Origin: a bacterium 336/3
Lineage (GTDB): Bacteria > Bacteroidota > Bacteroidia > Cytophagales > Thermonemataceae
Length of the DNA: 64,000 nt
Assembly (NCBI GenBank): GCA_001281695.1
Contig: LJIE01000001.1
Location: 1,564,586 to 1,628,585 of the forward strand
Direction of reading: 5' to 3'
Shown here: in pieces, positions 60,011 through 64,000 of the stretch
How the letters are laid out: each line of letters starts with the position of its first letter
How positions within the stretch are numbered: the stretch's first letter is position 1
Program-made: the position numbers and the translations under genes
Notes under the pieces: generated by a model
The model's input: only the letters and a program-made list of their open reading frames with translations
The model's database searches: none
Told to the model about the DNA's origin: nothing

Positions 60011-60165
60011 CTGCTTGGCAGGTCTCCTGACTCACCGAACTTTTGCTGCCTTCCCACTCCTAAGAGCAGTGGCTTGTGAACATAGCAAAAGCTTTTTTTC
60101 GGCTTACAGTTGCGGGGACAGTTACGGATTTACACCGTATTCCCTTTTAAAGTTTGATACAAATT
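60011..60165 (-). promoter_or_regulatory. Cobalamin riboswitch
   Basis: On the minus strand: AAAGGGAATACGGTGTAAAT, CCGTAACTGTCCCCGCAACTG, the B12-box part AAGCCACTG, GGGAAGGC and GTCAGGAGACCTGCC in order. These are the conserved core elements of the class. It precedes the BtuB-like gene and should reduce its expression when B12 is plentiful. Confidence 0.93.
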
Positions 60166-60192
60166 TTTTTGCATTAAACTACCAAAGCGTTG

Positions 60193-60200
60193 CAAAGATA
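60193..60200 (-). promoter_or_regulatory. Likely -7 element of the riboswitch transcript
   Basis: TATCTTTG on the minus strand matches TAnnTTTG; the sequence 19 nt upstream is TTTT (one change from TTTG). It lies about 28 nt before the riboswitch core. Confidence 0.55.
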
Positions 60201-60274
60201 AGAAAATAAATACGAAGTAAAAAGAAAAATACAAATTTTGATAAATTGCATCAAATCTTAAATTGCTCCTACAT

Positions 60275-60721
60275 ATGAATATTCTTGATTCAAACGATTA
60301 TGAGGCTATTGTAAATCGCATCAGCCAAGTTTCTGTAAATTCTCAAAGATTGTGGGGAAAAATGACTGTCAGCCAGATGATAGAACACTGTACACGCCCA
60401 TTTCAAGTAGCTTTAGGAGAATTACAACTCAAAAAAACTTTGATAGGAATATTATTTGGTGGTATGGCGAAAAGAGGTTTCCTAAAAGGTAAACCCATGT
60501 CCAAAAATTTACCCACAGCCAAAAGCTTTATTGTTCTAGATAATCCGGCTTTGGAAAGTACACAAAAGAAACTTCTAAATTATATAGAAAAATTTAGAAG
60601 TATGGATAAAAATGAATTAGAGGCACGAGTACATCCTTTTTTTGGTAAAATGACCTCAGATGAGTGGGGAACATTATTTGCTTTGCATCTTGACCACCAT
60701 TTGAGGCAATTTGGAGTTTAG
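60275..60721 (+). CDS. DUF1569/DinB-like protein
   Basis: 148 aa from ATG 60275; the TTG at 60263 is not needed. LWGKMTVSQMIEHCTRPFQVALG and GTLFALHLDHHLRQFGV hold the metal-binding-type His residues of the DinB four-helix fold in DUF1569. Biochemical role unknown. Overlaps the convergent prenyltransferase gene by 4 nt. Confidence 0.78.
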   Translation: MNILDSNDYEAIVNRISQVSVNSQRLWGKMTVSQMIEHCTRPFQVALGELQLKKTLIGILFGGMAKRGFLKGKPMSKNLPTAKSFIVLDNPALESTQKKLLNYIEKFRSMDKNELEARVHPFFGKMTSDEWGTLFALHLDHHLRQFGV

Positions 60722-61581
60722 GCAAAAATACGAATCAGAATAAAAGCAGTGCTTGTGCAAATAGAAGATATTTGATTCAAAAGCATAGTATTCTTGAAGT
60801 TTGCCTGACTTTTGTCTTTCAATACTTTTAAAAACCAATTTCCAAAATATACTAAAATAGGAGATAGGGCAACCTCGAAAATAATGATGCTTGTATTTGA
60901 ATGTAAGGCATAAAAATAGCCAATGAAGCCTAAATTAGCTATAAAAAATGCAAAAGCTGTAAGTATAAAGGTACCTCGTACACCTAAAAGTAAGCTAAGC
61001 GTTTTATCACCTCTTTGAGCATCTTCATAATGCTGATATACTTGCGTCATAGGATATGAACCCAAAAGAAGTAACATAGACAAAATAGCGGGTACTATTA
61101 TATGCATGCCCCAAAGTTCTGAAAAATTTAGGTCATTGATAGCCAAAATACTCATTAAATAAGTAAAAAAACCTTGAAAAAAGCCAATGGTTAACCAACT
61201 TGCAAAAGGGTATTTTTTAAGCCTAATACTTGGGTGGGAATAAGCTTTTGAAACAAGTCCGTATATCAATAAGGCTACCGCAAATAACCAAGACACAAAA
61301 AAAGCAAGCCCAATAGCAATTGTATCGAATACCAAAGAAGCCCAATAAAGTTCTTTACTGACAGGAGGAGGGTTTTCTAAGCCTCCAATACTTTCTTTGT
61401 CTTTATCAAAATAACTATTGAACCCATTACTTGCTGGATATAAAAATAAATGAATAGCTACAAAGGCAATACTTGTTTTTATCCAATCTATAGTAAGGGC
61501 TTGGCTAAAAGCAAATAAAAATACAGGCATTAAAAAGATTGAAAAAGGTATGCGTAAGTGTAATAAAGTAGATTTCTGCAT
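60718..61581 (-). CDS. UbiA-family membrane prenyltransferase
   Basis: 287 aa with about nine membrane helices. First acidic motif SNGFNSYFDKDKES (Asn52-Asp61), second region YQHYEDAQRGDKTLSLLLG. The family attaches prenyl groups to aromatic acceptors (quinones, heme O, chlorophyll-type). The substrate is not evident. It is 6 nt downstream of batD on the same strand. Confidence 0.82.
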   Translation of the reverse strand: MQKSTLLHLRIPFSIFLMPVFLFAFSQALTIDWIKTSIAFVAIHLFLYPASNGFNSYFDKDKESIGGLENPPPVSKELYWASLVFDTIAIGLAFFVSWLFAVALLIYGLVSKAYSHPSIRLKKYPFASWLTIGFFQGFFTYLMSILAINDLNFSELWGMHIIVPAILSMLLLLGSYPMTQVYQHYEDAQRGDKTLSLLLGVRGTFILTAFAFFIANLGFIGYFYALHSNTSIIIFEVALSPILVYFGNWFLKVLKDKSQANFKNTMLLNQISSICTSTAFILIRIFA

Positions 61582-61587
61582 GATATT

Positions 61588-62991
61588 TTATTTATCTCTG
61601 ATGATAAGTCTGTATAAAACTAATAAAATTAAAATTCCTAAAACGATATTGGCAATAATTTTAATACGATTATTTGAACCTACAGATTGAATAGTATTAT
61701 CAGTTTCTTTCAACTCTTTTAAAAAATCGCTACTTTCAATAGAAATATCTTCAATAGGTTGTCCACTGACCTCTAATACCAATCTAGATTGTAATGTGTC
61801 ATATTTTTTCTTTTCTAAATCAAAATAGATAAATTGAAAATAATCTTTCAAAGGATATTTCCCTGGTTTTTTGGCTAAAATTGTATATCTAAAAGATTTT
61901 GTACCCAATAACTGATTAGGTGTTTTGCGTAAAATCTGCTCAATAGTGGGAGTATAAAACTCTAAACCTGTACTGATTGGAGGTTCTAAAGCATTGAGAC
62001 TTGCAAAATTGCCACTTCCTAAAATATTTACCTGATAATCAACTGTTTTACCTGTTTGGATTTTCAGATAAGTAATAGCTTCTTGCCATTGAAAACGCCC
62101 TACGGGTACTTTTACATCTGTATTTGGCAATGGCTTCACCAGAATATTTACAGAATTGGACTTAAAAACGACAATTTTTTCTTTTTCCTTATCTTCCATC
62201 TGGAGTTCAAGTACAGGAATAGTATATTTACCTGCTTCTGAGGGAAAAAAAGATGCTTGATAAAATTTAAAACGTTGATATTTGCGTTTTCCAATTACGA
62301 TTTTCTCTTTTGAGACACTGTCTAATTTATAGTCTTCTTCCCACGATTTAGGAATACGAATTTGTTTAATAATCTTAGATAATTGTTTGTTGAGTTGGTA
62401 TAAATCTAAAGAACGTGGGGCATCTTCTGCTAAATAAAAGGCAAAAGATACATTGATTTCTTCACCTACAAAAAGTTCATCTCTATTGACAGTTAGGGCT
62501 GTAAAAGCTTCTTGAAGTTTTCCAATACCAATGTTGGGGTCTTTTTGGTTTTCTTCTAATATTGTAAGAATATTTTCTTCTTCTTTTTTTTCTTCTGAAT
62601 TATCTTTATCTCCCAAAACTATAATTTCTTCTCCCTTAAATGAATATTTTTTACCATTGACCCTTATTTCAAAAGTAGGTATATTGAATGTACCTCCTTT
62701 GGTAGCTTTATAATTTTGCTCTACACCTTTTGTGATTTGCCCTTGGGCGTTGGTGTATTCTAAAGATACTTGGAAAGCCTTTTCAAAACTAACAACTTCT
62801 GGAAACTCATCTATAGTACGCAAATCCTCATTACTACATAAAACTCTGATTTGCAAGAAATCGTTGATTGAAATTTTCTTACGGGCAACTTCTATTCGAA
62901 TATCTTGAGCATTTACTATCAAAGAAAATAGCATTGCTATTAAAATAATAGACTTTTGCCAATTTTTTTTTATACTTTTTGAAGAATTCAT
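61588..62991 (-). CDS. batD: BatD-type protein (oxygen tolerance family)
   Basis: 467 aa. Signal peptide-like start (WQKSIILIAMLFSLIVNAQ), several Ig-like strand-rich modules (RIEVARKKISINDFLQIRV; KGEEIIVLGDKD), and a C-terminal membrane helix (IIANIVLGILILLVLYRLI) as in BatD of Bacteroidota Bat operons. No batA/B genes are next to it in the window. Role in stress or aerotolerance is only weakly established. Confidence 0.78.
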   Translation of the reverse strand: MNSSKSIKKNWQKSIILIAMLFSLIVNAQDIRIEVARKKISINDFLQIRVLCSNEDLRTIDEFPEVVSFEKAFQVSLEYTNAQGQITKGVEQNYKATKGGTFNIPTFEIRVNGKKYSFKGEEIIVLGDKDNSEEKKEEENILTILEENQKDPNIGIGKLQEAFTALTVNRDELFVGEEINVSFAFYLAEDAPRSLDLYQLNKQLSKIIKQIRIPKSWEEDYKLDSVSKEKIVIGKRKYQRFKFYQASFFPSEAGKYTIPVLELQMEDKEKEKIVVFKSNSVNILVKPLPNTDVKVPVGRFQWQEAITYLKIQTGKTVDYQVNILGSGNFASLNALEPPISTGLEFYTPTIEQILRKTPNQLLGTKSFRYTILAKKPGKYPLKDYFQFIYFDLEKKKYDTLQSRLVLEVSGQPIEDISIESSDFLKELKETDNTIQSVGSNNRIKIIANIVLGILILLVLYRLIIRDK

Positions 62992-63100
62992 TAGGTTGTT
63001 TTTAAAAAACGTTGTATATTAGCAACACTTTAGGATTAAATCAAGACGCCTATGAAAAAATATTAACTCCAAGTTTGTTGGGTTAAAACTATTTCAAATT

Positions 63101-63292
63101 ATGTTAGACTATTTTAAATTAATTTTAGAAAAAGTAAGTTTTGATAAATTTTTGTTTCAAAAGGAGCTTCGTAAAGCACTTGCATCCTTAAAACCTTCAG
63201 AAAAAGAAGACCTTCGCAAGTGGTGTTATCATAAATTTGAACCACAATACAAAAGTGTCCTTAACAACGAATTCAAAATAATACTTTCTTAA
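63101..63292 (+). CDS. Small conserved-looking cytoplasmic protein
   Basis: 63 aa, helical: DYFKLILEKVSFDKFLFQKEL, ALASLKPSEKEDLRKWCYHKF. Its start is preceded by a 100-nt AT-rich gap. It resembles short proteins frequent in Cytophagales, but I cannot name a family. Convergent with queG. Confidence 0.62.
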   Translation: MLDYFKLILEKVSFDKFLFQKELRKALASLKPSEKEDLRKWCYHKFEPQYKSVLNNEFKIILS

Positions 63293-63307
63293 AACACAGA
63301 CATTTCA

Positions 63308-64000
63308 TCATTCATTATCATCACTGGCTTGCAGGAAATTAATATTTCGTTGCAAGCCTTTTAGTTTAGTTCTTTTTACTGCCGAATTTTTGAAAACTTT
63401 GTTAAAAGTTTCTTCAGTAATATCTATCCATTCTTTTTTTGACATCTTTTCTAAATCTTCATGAGGCTCAAATGCTTGCGTTTGGTGTGGGCTTGCAAAA
63501 CGATTCCAAGGGCATACATCTTGGCAAATATCACAACCAAAAATCCAATTTTCAAACTTTCCCTTCATCTCTTGGGGGATTTGGTCTTTGAGTTCAATGG
63601 TAAAATAGGAAATACATTTACTTCCATCTACCACATACGGATTCACGATAGCATCTGTGGGACAGGCATCTATACAACGAGTGCATGTACCACAATAATC
63701 TTTGGTAGGAGCATCATATTCAAGATCTAAATCTACAATCAGTTCGCCAATGAAAAAAAAGCTACCCATATTTCGGTTGAGTAAATTACTATGCTTTCCA
63801 ACCCAACCCAATCCACTTTTTTCTGCCCATACTTTGTCCATCACAGGGGCAGAATCGACAAAGGCTCTGCCACCAATTTCTCCAATTTCTGTATGCATAA
63901 ACTCAAGCAAACTTTTAAGTTTATCTTTTAATACAAAATGGTAATCTGTACCATAAGCATATTTAGAGATTTTAAAATCGTTTTCTTGAGCTAAATCTTG
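63308..64000 (-). CDS. queG: Epoxyqueuosine reductase, 5' partial at the window edge
   Basis: The frame is open to position 64000, where [19 protein letters not shown] belongs to the enzyme, so the N-terminus is outside. Two ferredoxin-type clusters: [16 protein letters not shown] and [13 protein letters not shown]. It reduces epoxyqueuosine to queuosine in tRNA, using cobalamin and [4Fe-4S]; the B12-uptake operon nearby fits that cofactor need. Confidence 0.92.
   Translation of the reverse strand, partial: QDLAQENDFKISKYAYGTDYHFVLKDKLKSLLEFMHTEIGEIGGRAFVDSAPVMDKVWAEKSGLGWVGKHSNLLNRNMGSFFFIGELIVDLDLEYDAPTKDYCGTCTRCIDACPTDAIVNPYVVDGSKCISYFTIELKDQIPQEMKGKFENWIFGCDICQDVCPWNRFASPHQTQAFEPHEDLEKMSKKEWIDITEETFNKVFKNSAVKRTKLKGLQRNINFLQASDDNE

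Noticed and set aside
60015-60209. 64-codon frame over the cobalamin riboswitch
   Set aside because: The DNA is fully explained by the riboswitch on the other strand.

Overview
The window is a low-GC stretch of a Bacteroidota chromosome, probably of Cytophagales type. The evidence is the gene content (TPR-SpoIIE phosphatase, TlpA-type thioredoxin, BatD, a TonB receptor with a surface lipoprotein partner, DUF1569) and a tRNA-Ala promoter that matches the Bacteroidota consensus exactly (TTTG, 19 nt, TAnnTTTG). I cannot name the genus.

Left flank (1-9577): end of a helix-hairpin-helix protein, TPR-SpoIIE phosphatase, TlpA-like thioredoxin, M14 carboxypeptidase, outer-membrane barrel protein, DASH cryptochrome, two membrane proteins and a lipoprotein. 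Right flank (53656-64000): tRNA-Ala(GGC), lipB, a VOC protein, hemL, a B12-uptake operon (cobalamin riboswitch, BtuB-like receptor, CWC-thioesterase fusion, BtuG-like propeller lipoprotein), DUF1569, UbiA-type prenyltransferase, batD, a small conserved ORF and the 5'-truncated queG.

Between them lies an apparently complete 44-kb siphovirus-like prophage (9578-53669) bounded by the 15-bp repeat GTGGAGAATATCGGA, which is the 3' end of the tRNA-Ala gene. Left to right it holds: S24 repressor and operators; early replication genes and a 16-copy GTAGGA/TCCTAC iteron cluster; fibre-like genes and endolysin; protease-scaffold, capsid and tail-tube-like genes; a DNA-modification-like block (ParB-like, glycosyltransferase, methylase-like, RarA C-terminal-like); terminase and portal; holin and spanin candidates; tail genes and tape measure; integrase. 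Structural genes are nearly all on the + strand. Cargo interrupts them: a Septu-like ATPase/HNH pair (23904-25791), a NACHT NTPase (28775-30484) and an accessory region (40627-47970) with secreted proteins, a membrane coiled-coil protein, a GHKL ATPase plus STAS-like pair and a tiny HTH gene between mirror-image operators.

The least explained signals are cis elements and short motifs. A 16-bp sequence ending TTTTTGTCCTAA, usually followed by a hairpin, sits 40-63 nt before six late modules. A 65-80-nt leader occurs three times around 25.8-28.1 kb. Four consecutive phage proteins end in QxxLF peptides that resemble the sliding-clamp-binding motif. Integration has also separated the tRNA from its own terminator, and the phage end supplies another hairpin in its place.
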